Below, piece by piece: positions 36,801 to 50,631 of a stretch of 64,000 nt of DNA (the stretch's first letter is position 1; each line of letters opens with the position of its first letter). Source of the stretch: Plotosus lineatus (taxonomy: Eukaryota; Chordata; Actinopteri; Siluriformes; Plotosidae); NCBI GenBank assembly GCA_024760905.1, contig CM045734.1, positions 2,681,747-2,745,746 on the forward strand. The letters are read 5' to 3'. The notes under the pieces were generated by a model. It searched no databases, was not told where the DNA came from, and was given only the letters and a program-made list of their open reading frames with translations. The position numbers and the translations under genes are program-made.

Positions 36801-39800
36801 TCAAAGGTAAGACTTTTACTGGGCACAGCTAACACAGATATTAAGGCAGCCATCACTCAAGAAACACTTGAAGGTTTCTGTCAAAATCTTGGTTGCCTAG
36901 ATCAGGTGTATGATGATTAACCTGGAGATCTCAGGTTCGATCTGGAGCTTTCATAGGAGGAATGAATTTAATTCACACACCTTGCTCTAATAATAGTAAT
37001 CTATAAGCTCGCTCGTACATAGCTCGAGAAGATATTATTTTCCCTTTTGAGTGTACAGAAGTTTGTAAAGATAAGGGTGGCAGTCTTACGTTCATGGTTG
37101 GTGGTGGTATTGGGCAGGCAATACTTGATCGTCAGGAATTGAAAGAAAATGGAGGGTGTGCCTCGGATGGTCAAGATGCCACGTTTGGACATTCTATCAT
37201 GGGAACATTGGCGGCAGTAATAGGTTTATATATTAGGGATAGGAGCACTTGGGACTCCGTTGGCTATTTCCAATGTTTTCTGCTGTTGTGACCAATGTTT
37301 TCAATATTATGCAGCTTCATCAACATGATTCAGTCTTGTATTTTTTTTTTTTCTTTCATGCAGATATTTACACAAGAAGAAAAAAGATACAAAGCATGGT
37401 TTGCGTTCTGCCAGAGTTCTGAAAATAATTAAAATGGCTTTATGCCAAGATGGTACCCAATCTCGTCGTCGTCATCATCATCATCATCATCATAATCATC
37501 ATCATCAGCATTATCATCATCATCATCATCAGCATCATAATCATGATCATTATTCTCCACTTAATCTGGGGTTGGATCACAGGGGCAGCAGCCTAAGCAA
37601 TGAGGTCCAGACATCCCTCTCCCCAGCCACTTTCTCCAGCTTCTCCAGAGGGACATCGAGGTCTTCCCAGACCAGCCAAGAAACATAATCCCTCCAGCAT
37701 GTACTGGGTCAACCCTGGGGTCATGCTAGAAACACCATGGAGTTGTTCAAGGGGCATTATAACCAGATGCCTGAGCCACCTTAACTAGCTTCTCTCAATG
37801 TGAAGGAGCAGCAGTTCTACTCCAAGCTTTCCCTGGATGGCTGAGCTTCTCACCTTATCTCAAAGGGAGAGCTCTGCCATCCAGCGACGGATGCTTATTT
37901 TAGCCGCTTGTATCCGCGATCTTGTTCTTTTGATCAATACCCAAAGCTCGTGACCATAGGTGAGGGTTGGAACATACAGGTTCTTCTCAAAAAAATAGCA
38001 TATTGTGATGAAGTTCATTATTTTCTCTAATGTACTGATAAACATTAGACTTTATATATTTTAAATTCATTACACACAACCGAAGCAGTCCAAGCCCTTT
38101 GCTGTTTTAATACTGATGATTTTGTCATACAGCTCATGAAAACCCAAAATCCCTATCTCAGAAAATTAGCAGATTTCATCCGACCAATAAAAAAAGTGTT
38201 TTTAATACAAAAAAAGTCAACCTTCAAATAATTATGTTCAGTTATGCACTCAATACTTGGTTGGGAATCCTTTTGCAGAAATGACTGCTTCAATGCGGCG
38301 TGGCATGGAGGCAATCAGCCTGTGGCACTGCTGAAGTGTTATGGAGGCCCAGGATGCTTCGATAGCGGTCTTATGCTCATCCACAGTGTTGGGTCTGGTG
38401 TCTCTCAACTTTCTCTTCACAATATCCCACAGATTCGCTATGGGCTTCAAGTGAGGAGAGTTGGCAGGCCAATTGAGTACGGTAAAACCATTGTCAGTAA
38501 ACCATTTACCAGTGGTTTTGGCACAGTGAGCAGGTGCTAGGTTGTGCTGGAAAATGAAAATCTTCATCTCCATAAAGCTTTTCAGCAGATGGAAGCATGA
38601 AGTGCTCCAAAATCTCCTGATAGCTAGCTGCATTGACTGTTCCCTTGACAAAACACAGTGACCAACACCAGCAACTGACATGGCACCCCAGACCATCACT
38701 GACTGTGGGTACTTGACACTGGACTTCAGGCATGTTGGCATTTCCTTCTCCCCAGTTTTCCTCTAGACTCTGGCACCTTGATTTCCGAATGACATGCAAA
38801 ATTTGCTTTCATCCGAAAAATGTACTTTGGACCACTGAGCAACAGTCCAGTGCTGCTTCTCCTGGGGCTTTACCTGGGGAATGCGGCACCTGTAGCCCAT
38901 TTCCTGCACACTCCTGTGCACGGTGGCTCTGGATGTTTCTACTTCAGACTCAGTCCACTGCTTCCACAGGTCCCCCAAGGTCTGGAATCGGCCCTTCTCC
39001 ACAATCTTCCTCAGGGTCCGGTCACCTCTTCTGCTTGTGCAGCGTTTTCTGCCACACTTTTTCCTTCCCACAGACATCCCACTGAGGTGCCTCGATACAG
39101 CACTCTGAGAACAGCCTATTCAATCAGAGATTTCTTTCTGTGTCTTACCCTCTTGCTTGAGGGTGTCAATGGTGGCCTTCTGGACAGCAGTCAGGTCGGC
39201 AGTCTTACCCATGATTGCGGTTTTGAGTAATGAACCAGGCTGGGAGTTTTTAAAAGCCTCAGGAATCTTTGCAGGTGTTTAGAGTTAATTCATTGATTCA
39301 GATGATTAGGTTAATAGCTCGTTTAGAGTAAGTTTTCATGATATGCTAATGTTTTGAGATAGGAATTTTGGGTTTTCATGAGCTGTATGCCAAAATCATC
39401 AGTATTAAAACAATAAAAGACCTGAAACATTTCAGTTTGTGTGTGATGAATCTAAAATATATGAAAGTTTAATTTTTTTATCAGTACATTACAAAAAATA
39501 ATGAACGTTATCGCAATATGTTAATTTTTTGAGAAGGACCTGTATATCCACTGGTAAATCGAGAGCTTTATCTTGCAGCTCAGTTCCCTTTTCACCACGA
39601 TGGACCACTACAACCTCCACCTGCTGCAGCGATTTACCTGTCAATCTCCCGCTCCATCCTTCCTTCACTCATGAACAAGACCCCAAGATACTTGAACTCC
39701 TCCACTTGGGGCAGAACCTCATTCCCAAACAGGAGGGTGCATTCTACTCTTTTCTGACTGTGATCCCTGGCCTCGAACTTGGAGGTACTGATTTTCATAC

Positions 39801-42800
39801 TGTCTATTTCGCTCCATTGAGAACTAAAGGTCCTGGATTGAGGACCAAGGTCATCCATCCGCAAAATGCAGAGAGGAGACCAATGGCCACCAAACCAGGA
39901 CCCCTAGAAATTATGTCCATAAAAAGTCTGAACAGAATTGGTGACAATGGACTCCACCCTCACCGAAAATGAATATCCCCAATGTTTATTCATTTTCTGT
40001 AATCGCTTAATTCCCAGTTAGGGTAGCGGGGAGGCTGGCACCCATCCAAGCCAACTCCGCACAAGAGCAGAGTACACCTTGAACAGCTCTCCAGATGATT
40101 GCAGGACAGAAAAACACTGACAGCTATGCTGTCTAAATGCATCTACTAATGCGACTGGACACATCATCAGTGATGTTCCTGGAATCATCGGGTTTTTCGG
40201 GTCTTTCAACATCATACACCCTCATCCAGGTGACCCAGCTGGGGCTGATCGACCCTGGCTTGTGTCCAGTTGGCACACTGGCTACCACGACTCCATGGTT
40301 CTCCTCTCTTGAGCCACAGCCATCTTGAGACCCTCTCTGCCACTTCAATGGTATTGCGGATGGCTCTTCTCCTCTGTTGCCTGACTATGCCTAGACAACC
40401 CAGAGCTCTGGCAAAGGACCAGGCCGCAAAGTCTCTGCAGCCAACCTCCACTGGAAGGCACTTTACTCTCCATCCTGATTGCTGACAGTCTTTCACCAGT
40501 CTCGTATACTTGGAAACCTTCCTCTCAAAAGCTTCTTCCAGGCGGTCTTCCCACCGGACCGTCAACTCAAGTAGTGTCACTTGCTTGGTGGCCTCTGGCA
40601 CAAGGACAATGTCAGGACGGAGGGTGGTGACCGCAATATGGTTAGGGAACTTCAGATGGTGTTTAAGATCCACTAACAGCTGCCAGTCTCTTGCAGAGGT
40701 CAGAATGCCTGCTGGTTGTCTTAGCTGGGGCAGCCTGCTCCCCAGCACTCACAAAGGCAATTATGTTCTTTGTGGGGGCGGAACTGCTTAGCCCAAGCCA
40801 ATCCCGTGCTGATGGCCTTGGCGATGGTCTTCAAGACTTGGTCATTGCCAATGCTGTGGTGCAGCAGCTTAGGACATGTTCTAAGGTGCCTCTCTTGGAA
40901 TGCAATGGGCAAGCTGGTGACTCAGCTAAGCCCCAAGTGTGCAGGTTCGATGGACTAGGCACCACATCGTACATTGCCTGGATGAGAAATTTGATGCATT
41001 GAGGCTCAGCTTTCCAGATCTCAGTCCAGAATACTTTCCTCTCAAGTGCATTTTCCCATCTTGTCCAGGCTCCCTGTTGTCTCATGCCCACCGCCTTGCA
41101 GGATCTTGTTTCCTCCACAGCAACTCTCACCTCCTCTTGGACAAGGTGCTTCCTTTCCTTCCCCCTCATGTTCATTTGTGGAGTTGAGAAGGAACCTAAG
41201 CCAGCTCTGCCTGCCCTGTGAGACCACTTCCACCAGAGCCCTGTGGCACAGTCTATCTTCCATCTTCCACTTCCTGACCGTCCTCACTTGGATTCCAGAA
41301 TTAGCCACCTTTGGATCACTTGGATCCCGGTACAGCATCACCTCTCTAGCTCTGGTTACCATGAACTCCTCCACCAAGGATTTAAAAGGCAGCTGCAATT
41401 TTGATGGCTACTGACTTTCCTCTCCAAGGTCTCTACTGTGGAGAGTGGGCCAGCATAGATGAGGGGTGGCCACAGGATACTGGGGAGAATACTGTGCTGA
41501 TAAACCCATGCCTTGAATTTTCCAGGTAGACCAGACTTGTCCACAGACTTAAGCCAGCCCTCCAACTCACCACAAGCTGTCTGGATGGATGCTGTGTCTG
41601 TGAGAAAGCTGTCAAAAACCTTGCCCAGACTCTTGACTGGCCTCTCTGAGAATGTTAGGATGGCTGTGACTGCAATGTTACAACAGAACTTGTCCTCTAC
41701 CTTTCCTTTCCTCAGCATCATCAACCTAGATTTTGCAGGTTTGAAGCTCATTCGAGCCCACACCATCATCTTCTCTAGCCCCTTCAGGAGCCACTGACAT
41801 CCTGGGACTGATTCTGTGGTGACTGTAAGGTCATCCATGAACACCCTAATAGGTGGCTGGCATTGTCCTGAGCTCATCAGGGGTCCTCTGCACTCTGGCT
41901 CAGCAGACTTGGTTAGCATATTCATGGCCAATGAGAATAGTGTCACAGAGATGGTACACCCCGTGATGATGTCAATCTCTACCTTGTGCCAACTGCATGG
42001 GGTTACTTCTGAAGAGACCATCGTCCTGAAGTTGTAGTAATCAGCGATGAGGTTTTTACACCTGCCAGGAACATGATGCTTTCCCAAGGTGACCTGGACT
42101 AACTTATGGGGGATGGAGCTGAATGCATTGGCCAGGTCAAGCCATAACACTGACAGATTGCTCCTCTTTTCTCTGGCCTCTCGAATGTGTGCTCCACCCG
42201 GTCTGGCATCCCTGCAATGCCACCTTTCTGGACTGATGTATCAATGTAAATGTTTCTTGTTAGGTATGAGCACAGTCTCTTGGAGACGGCACTGAAGAAG
42301 ATCTTTGATTCAACACATAGGAGGGAGATGATGCGGTCAAGCCGGGTCGAGCCATCCTCCTTTGGAATCCACACCCCTTCAGCCGTTCACCATTGCTCTG
42401 GGATCTTCCCCTTTCTCCAGAAGACTGTCAGAATTTTCCACAGACGCAGTAGCAGTTTGAGACAGTTTTTGTACACTTTGTGCGAAGTGCCACTTGGTCC
42501 TGAAGCAGAGCATGCTCTTGCTTTATGGACAACCTCTTTGATTTCCATTAGCTCCGACATGTCAAACTGCACCTCAGGTTCAGGGGGATCAATGAGGATA
42601 TTGCAATCTCCCAGCTCCATTTCTCTTCTGGGATCAGAGAACATCTGTGAGAGATGCCAATCGATGTCTTCCTTTGAGGAGGTAAGTTTTCCGCTGCATT
42701 TCTGGCCTAGTAGATCTTTTGTGAACTTGAAGGGGTTGGTAATAAAGGCTGCTCATTTGCATGCCCACTCGCGTCGCCGCCTCCGGTGCCACTCAGCCTG

Positions 42801-45800
42801 GTGGAGGACTTTTATCCTCTTCCGGTGGATGGACATCAACTGGGCTCGGCCAGAATGCTCCTCATCGCCTGCCTCTTTATACTGAGACTTCAGCGTTTTC
42901 ATCTCTCTCCTTATGAGGTGGGTCTTCTCTACTCTGTGGTTCTTTGTATAAGAACTTTTCTTCTCCTCTTTGCCAACTCACTCCGCTGCTAACCCAACAA
43001 TGATTGCTGTCATGGCTTGCATCTTCCGGTCTGCCTGTCCCTTTGACACAGACTCCAGAATTTGATCCACGTCATCATCAAATTGCTTTCACAGTGAAGT
43101 CAGGGTCGCTGCCGGCCACTTAATCTGCCTCCGCTCTGACTGCATGCTTGAGGAGCGCAATGACAACACTTGGAGGTTCCGAACACTGTGAGGTGACTCA
43201 GGGCAAGGCCCCTCCTGCGTCTCACCAGGTGGAACACCTGTGTTTTGTGTTTCTCCCGCTCCCCCCAAACACGTCATCTTTGCTTGGTGGATTTTCAAGA
43301 CGTGCAGGTTTTTGCAAACTTTTCCACAAATACATAGTGCATATGCAGCGACTCTTGTCGAAAGTCAGCAATATTTCTTTTACATGCCACACACCAAAAG
43401 ACAGTGAGAGACATGGTCAGCCTATGATGACACAGTTAGCTGCACTGGGGGGAACAGTGACAACCCATTGAGAGTGGGGCTTGAACCCCTAAGCTTAGCA
43501 TCAGCAATCCAGCACCTTACCACCAGGCCACCACTGGCCTGTACCCTATATACTCATAACTATTTTGGAATAACAGAAATCACTGGAAATATTTTATATA
43601 GTTCCAAGTGACCAGAAGGTAACTCAAACATGACTTAATTGCCCACCATTCAAACCTTGTTGCATGGCTCAATCTACCTTTTATTTATTCCTTTTATTTA
43701 TTTTTTCCTGTCTTATTACAGTTTGCTGCCACCATGTGGTAAAATGAAAATTTGCTATGTGTTGCAGGTTTATTTGCAATAAAACACACAAAAAAGTATT
43801 ATTTTCCTCATGCATTTCACCAATTTGTTTCTTTTTATCATTATCTATGGAGCATAAGCAGGTAGTGATACGAGAAATACAGAATCTGTAGCATGTTGGC
43901 GAGTCTTTATCAAAACACGCTGATGTGGTGTTAGCTGTTTACTCGGACCAGATGAGTATACGAAAGGATTCACGTGCATCTGCACATATTTTTACCGCCT
44001 GCATTCCCCTTTTCTCCAGGATATCCGGGAAATCCGTCCTTGCCCTGGTTTCCCTTTTCACCTGAAGGACCATGATTACCCGGTGGCCCAGAGCTACCTG
44101 AGATAAAAAGAACAGGAAGTAGAAATAAAGATACTTTGACAATTTCTGATCCAGTATTTTACAAAATACTATGTGCATAAAAATATAATTTGAATAAAAA
44201 ACAAAAACATTAAAGTCATGGTGTAGGGGTTAGCATGTCTGCCTCAGAGCGAGAAGATCCAAGGTTCTAGTCCTGGGCTTGGCAAAGGCGTTTCTGTGCG
44301 GGGTTTGCATTATCTGGCCACTCTTGCGTGGGTTACCTCGGAGTACTCCGATTCCCTTCTTCATGCTAAAGACATGCATGTTAGCATAATTGGCTTATTT
44401 CAATATTGTCCCTAGGTGTGAGTGTTTGTTTCCCTGTGATGGACTGGTGAGCTGTTCAGGGTGTACCTTGCCGTCACCAAGTAGGATTGAGCAATTAAAA
44501 ATGAATATCCAATAAAACACTTGTGTTTTACTCATGAAATGAAAAGCTATTATGGTGAACAAGTTTGTAAATAAAAAAAATAAATTTGTTCTAAAATGCT
44601 TTCTTTGTAAGTCAGTAATATATCAGTAACTGTATCACACAAGAGTATTAGGCGTGTTTAACTAAAAGGAAAACCTGGTGGGCCGATTAATCCCGCGGAA
44701 CCAGGACGGCCAGGCAGTCCATCGGAACCTTTTTCCCCAGGCAGTCCTGGGGATCCTGCAGTTCAGAAAGAGATCCCAATGTTTTAAAAGTGTGATATAT
44801 GAATATATGAACATATGAACGACTTCACACTCTGTTAGAGCAGAGATATTACAGAGAGATAGATTAGAGGGAGAGATGTACCTGGTAGTCCTGGAATTCC
44901 CATCTCGCCGACCTCTCCACAAGGCCCGTCTGCTCCTGGATTACCAGCAAGGCCATGCTTTCCTCTTTCTCCTTTTTTTCCTTTAATGCCTTGTGCTCCT
45001 GACTCCCCCTGGCAGAGAAAATGTGAATTTATGTGACATTACTCCGAGAACTTGGGTCGAGTCAGAATACTTTGCAACACTTTGTAAAATTCAACACAGA
45101 AGTTGAATTAAGCACTAAAGCAATGGAAGTGCAAAGTTGTGTTCATTTCTTGTCCTTGATCTAAACCTTAATGACTGTAAAAACCACTGACATTGGAGAC
45201 TCCTTCCATACATGAATAATATCAACCAAACATTTCCCTCTACTGCATCTTCCAAATACAAATGTTATTTTATATCATTTGATCATCATGCAATGGCCTG
45301 CAATGGCCTGGGGAACTGTCCAGGGTGTATGCTGCCCTCATCCTGAGTTGGCTGAGATGGGCACCAGCCTCCTTGTGACTCTGATTAGGAATTAACGGCT
45401 TAGAAAATTTATGAATGAATAATTTGATCATGTGATCAAGTTGGCTCTATGGTGCAGTGGCACGTCCATCTAACAGCAAGGTCTTGGGTTTTGTTAGGGC
45501 ACTCCTTTGTAAGTTTTGCATATTTTTAGATTATTGAAGTGTTCAGGGTGTAGCCCGCCTGACCGACAGGGCAGGGCATCACTACAGTAATATTAAGTTC
45601 TTTGACATATGAATGAATAAATGATCAGGGTATCTGATATTTTTCCACAATAAGCAATATTTTAATATGAATATCACAAGACTAATGCAGTCGTGAGGGG
45701 AAGCACAAGCCAGGGTTCATCCTGACACTGGTCCCAAACCCGTATAAATGCAGAGGGTTGTATCAGGAAGGCCATCTGACGTAAAACATTTGCCAACTTT

Positions 45801-48800
45801 GTTATGCAAATCATCAATAAGAATTTCATACCGAATCAGTCAAGAGCCGGGTTAACAACGACCGCCATCAGTGCTGTTAACCAACAGGGTGCTGGAAAAA
45901 ACTGGGCCGAAAAAAAAATGGTTCGAAGAAGGAGAGGCGGGAGGTGTGTCCATGGGCGGAGAGAGAAGAGGAAAGGCATGACTCTAGGACTGAGATGTAT
46001 GTTGGAACTATGAAAGGAAAAGCTAGAGAGCTGGCTGACATAATGCAGAGGAGGACGGTGGACATACGGTGTTCAGGAGACGAGGTGGAAAGGTAGCAAG
46101 GCTAGAAGCTAAAGAGTAGGGTTTAAGCTGTTTTATCATGGTGTGGATGAATGCAGCTGTGAGGGAGGGGCACAAGCCAGTGTCTCTCCCTCATGCTGGT
46201 CCCAGGCCCGGATCAATGCAGAGGCTTGCGTCAGGACGGGCATCCGGCGTAAAACAAATGCCAAATAAAATATGTGAGTCACAACAAAAAAATTCATACC
46301 GGATCAGTCAAGGCCCGGGTTAACAACGACCACCATCAGTGCTGTTAACCAACAGGGTGCTGGTGGAAATTGGACAACTGTTGGTCGAAGACGTCAAAGA
46401 AGGAGAGGCGGGAGGCGTGTCCGTAGGCAGAGAGAGAAGAGGAAAGCCATGAGTTTAGGACTGAAAGAAGGGATTTTTAATGTTGGAACTATGACAGGAA
46501 AAAGTAGAGAGCTGGCTGACATGATGCAGGGGAGGAAGGAGGACATTCAGGAGACCAGGTGAAAAGGTAACAAGGCTAGAAGCTTTGGATCAGGGTTTAA
46601 GCTGTCTTTTCATGGTGTGGATGGGAAGAGAAATGGAGTAGGAGTCATCTTGAAGGAGGAGTTTGTCAGGAATGTTCTAGAAGTGAAAAGAGTGTCAGAC
46701 AGAGTGATGAGTCTCAAGTTAGAAATTGAAGGTGTGATGTTCAATGCTGTTAGTGCTTATGCCCCACAGGCAGGATGTGAGCTAGAAGAGAAGGAGAGAT
46801 TCTGGAGTGAGTTAGATGAAGTGATGCAGAGTACCCCCAGAGGTGAAAGAGTGGTCATTGGTGCAGACTTCAATGGACATGTTGGTGTAAGAAACAGAGG
46901 GGACGAGAAAGTGATGGGCAGGTTTGGCATCCAGGACAGGAACACAGAAGGATAGATGTTGGTAGATTTTGCAAGAAGGGTGGAAATGACTGTGGTAAAT
47001 ACTTTCTTCCAGAAGAGACAGGAGAATAGGGTGACTTATAAAAGCAGACGTAGGAGCACACAGGTAGACTACATCTTGTGTAGACGATGTAATTTGAAGG
47101 AAGTCAATGACTGCAAAGTAGTAGTGGGTGAGTGTTGCCAGACAGCATAGGATGGTGGTGTGCAGGATGACTCTGATGGTGAGGAAGGTGAATAAGGCTA
47201 GAACAGAAGACAAAGTGGTGGAAGCTGAAAAAGGAAGAGTGTCGTGTTGTCTTCAAGGAGGAGTTGAAACAGGCTTTGGGTGGTCAGGAAGTGATTCCAA
47301 GTTACTGGACAACTACAGCTAATGTGAACAAGGAGACATGTAGGAGAGTACTTGGTGTGTCCTCTGCAAGGAGAGTAGATAAGTGGACTTGGTGGTGGAA
47401 GGAGGAAATGCAGGAGTGTGTACAAAGGAAGAGGTTAACAAAGAAGTGGGGCACTGAGAGGACTGAAGAGAGTAAACAGGAGTACAGGGAGATGTAACAT
47501 AAGGCAAAGGTAGCATTCTCAAAGGCCAAACAGAGGGCGTATGATGACTTGTATGCTCGGTTGGATGGTAAGGAGGGAGAAAATGATTTATACAGGTTGG
47601 CATGGAAGAGAAATAGAGATGGGAAGGATGTGCAGCAAGTTAGAGTGATTGAATTTAAGACATAAAAGGAAATGTTTGACTAATGACAGAAATTTGCTGG
47701 GAAGTACATTGAAGAGCTGATGAATGAGGAAAATGAAAGAGAAAACAGAGTAGAAGAGGTAACCATTGAGGACCAGGAGGTACCAAAGATTAATAAGGGT
47801 GAAGTGAGGAGAGGATTGAAGAGGATGAAGCGTGGAAAGGCAGTTGGTCCTGATGACATACCTGCGGGGTATGGAAGTGTTTAGAAGAGGTAGCAGTATA
47901 TTTTCTGACAGGAACATTTAACAGGGTCTTCGAGAGTGAGAGGATGCCAGAGGAATGGAGAAGTGTGTTGGTGCATATTTTTATGAACAAGGGAGATGTG
48001 CAGTTGTGGCAGCTACAGAGGGTTATCCCTGTTGATGAGCCATACCATGAAATTGTGGTAAATAATGGAGGAGCTGAGAGTAATGGCAGAGATCAGCATT
48101 TGTGAAGACCAGTTTGGTTTCTTGCCAAGAAGTGGCACCACAGATGCAGTGTTTGCTTTGAGGATAATGTTAATAGAGAAGTACAGAGAAGGTCAGAGTG
48201 AGCTGCATTGTGCCTTTGTGGATTTGGAGAAAGCATATTATAGGGTGCCGAGAGAGGAACTGTGGTATTGCATGAGGAAGTCTGGAGTGGCAGAGAAGTA
48301 CTGTATGTTAGAGTGGTGCAGGACATATATGAGAGATAAGGTGGAAGTGGGACTGCATCAGCGGTCAGCTCTGAGCACCTTATTGTTTGCTATGTTGATG
48401 GACAGGCTGACAGACAAGGTTAAACATGAATCTCCATGGACTATGATGTTTACAGATGACATTGTCATCTGTAGTGAGAGCAGAAAAAAAGTGGAGGAAA
48501 ATCTAGAGAGGTAGAGGTATGCCCTGGAAACGAGAGGTATAAAGGTTAGCTTCATTCAGACAGAATAATTTGTGTGAAAGAGAAGGACCCAAGAGAAACG
48601 GTGAGGTTACAGGGAGCAGAGATAAGCAAGGTAGAGGATTTTAAGTACTTAGACTCAACAATCCAGAGCAATGTAGAGTGTGGAAAAGAGGTGAAGAAGT
48701 GTGTGCAGGCAAGTTGGAATGGTTGGAGAAAAGTGTCCAGTGTGATGTGTGATAGGAAAGTATCAGCAAGAATTAAAGGAAAAATGTGCAAGATGGTGTT

Positions 48801-50437
48801 GAGGCCAGTTTCTAAAGGCCAGTTTACTGTTTCTAAACCATACAGTGGCGCTGAGGAAAAGACAGGAGGCAGAGCTGGAGGTAGCAGAGATGAACATGTT
48901 GAGGTTCTCTTTGGGAGTAACGAGGATGGATAGGATCAGGAATGAGTACATAGGAGAGCCAGAAAATGCAAGAGGTTTTGGAGACAAAGTCAGAGAGGCT
49001 AGATTGAGATGGTTTGGACATGTACAGAGGAGGGATAGTGAGTACATTGGTAGTAGGATGCTGAGGTTGGAAATCTGATCTGCAGGACTCAGCCCACCTC
49101 CAGAACTGTGCCGATCTGAACTGAGGATGCTTCATCAGTACTGCAAGACTACCTTGGGCACACAAAATGGGATGTGTTCAAACAGGGTGCTGATCTAGAA
49201 GAATACAAGTTGGCTGTTCTGTCCTCCTTTCTTTTCTGCTCTGATGGTGTCCTGCCTACAAAGTCCATTGCCATTTTTTTATTTTCTTTCTCTTTTTTTT
49301 CCCAACCAGAAGCCATGGATAGACGGCACAGTGTGGCCCCTTTTTAAAGCCTGGAACACTGCCTTCAGAGCAGATGATAGGCTTACAGAAGGACCCAGAA
49401 AGAACTGAAAATAGGCATCCAACTGGCAAAACCTGGGTACAAATAACATATCAAGGAACACTGACAACAACAAGTCATCTGTGCAACATGTGGTAAGGTA
49501 TAAGAACCATCACAGACTATAAGCATAGCATTTACCAAGTCAGCCATAACCCCACTTTGCCTGACACCCTGAACAGCTTCTTTGCAGCTTCAAATCATTG
49601 AGCAGAAGGGAAACTGTACATTGTCCCCTGCCATCAGGTGCGTCGACAAAGCTGAAGGACGAGATAAGGTGTCAGGCCGAACCCTGAAAGCATGCGCTGA
49701 CTGGTTGGCAGGAGTTTTGATGGACATTTTCAACTTGTCCCTTGCAACGTTCCCTGTCTGTCTCAAGTCCACCATCTTTGTGCCTGTGCCAAAAAACCCC
49801 ACAAAAAAACGGCTGACACTTGTTCAACAATTACAACTAGTTGCCCTGACCCCGGTAATCATGAAGTGCTTTAAGGGGATCCTCCTAAACCACACCAAAG
49901 ATGCTATTCTTGCCGAGTTGGACAGCCTTAAGTTCACCTACAGAATGAGCTGCTCTGTGGAGGACGCTGTCTCACTAGCACTCCACACAGTAATGACTCA
50001 CTTGACCACACGAACGCTTATGTCAAAATGCTATTTGTGGACTTCAGTTAATTTTACTTGGGCCTGTCAACTACTTTGTGTTATTGGATGAGGGACTTTC
50101 ACACGAACCAACCTCAGGTGGTGAGGATAGGGAATTCTACATGATCCACCCTGATCCTGAACACTGGAACACCACAGGGTTGTGTGCTCAGCCCGGCCCT
50201 CTTCAGCCTCTTTACACATGACTGCTCTGCTATCTATGAAATCTGGACATAACATAAGCTGTCTGGGTCCAGAAAAGGTCGGCCGCATCGCAACGGATCC
50301 CACACACCTGGGAAATGGACCGCTTGTACCAGTTCCTTCAGGAAAGCAGTACAGAAACAAGACCAGCATAACCAGACTCAAAAACAGCATTTACCCCAGA
50401 ACGATGAAAACCATCATCACCCACCCACCTCCTCCAA

Positions 50438-50481
<44 letters not shown>

Positions 50482-50600
50482 CCTCTCTTACACAGACATC
50501 AGTTCTTTGTAAACGGAGATTGAATCTATGAACTGTACAATTGCATTGCACTGGTGCATTTTACATGGTTTACATTCTAATGTATCTGCCTTGCTGCTTT

Positions 50601-50631
<31 letters not shown>

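Larger units (their letters stand above)
37470..39968 (-). mobile_element. Rex3-like RTE LINE, 5' truncated, split by a Tc1 element
   Basis: Left end is a (CAT)n run (37468-37555), i.e. an ATG-type 3' tail on the minus strand. The coding part includes [20 protein letters not shown] before the Tc1 insert and [20 protein letters not shown] and MKISTSK after it. Many disruptions. Confidence 0.82.

Noticed and set aside
37401..37688. His-rich protein on the plus strand
   Set aside because: It is a translated (CAT)n LINE tail followed by antisense LINE sequence.
46617..46955. Endonuclease-like open frames as craniofacial-development-protein-like or nuclease genes
   Set aside because: Such labels are common for BovB/RTE-derived sequence; these frames sit inside LINE copies with reverse transcriptase and tails.
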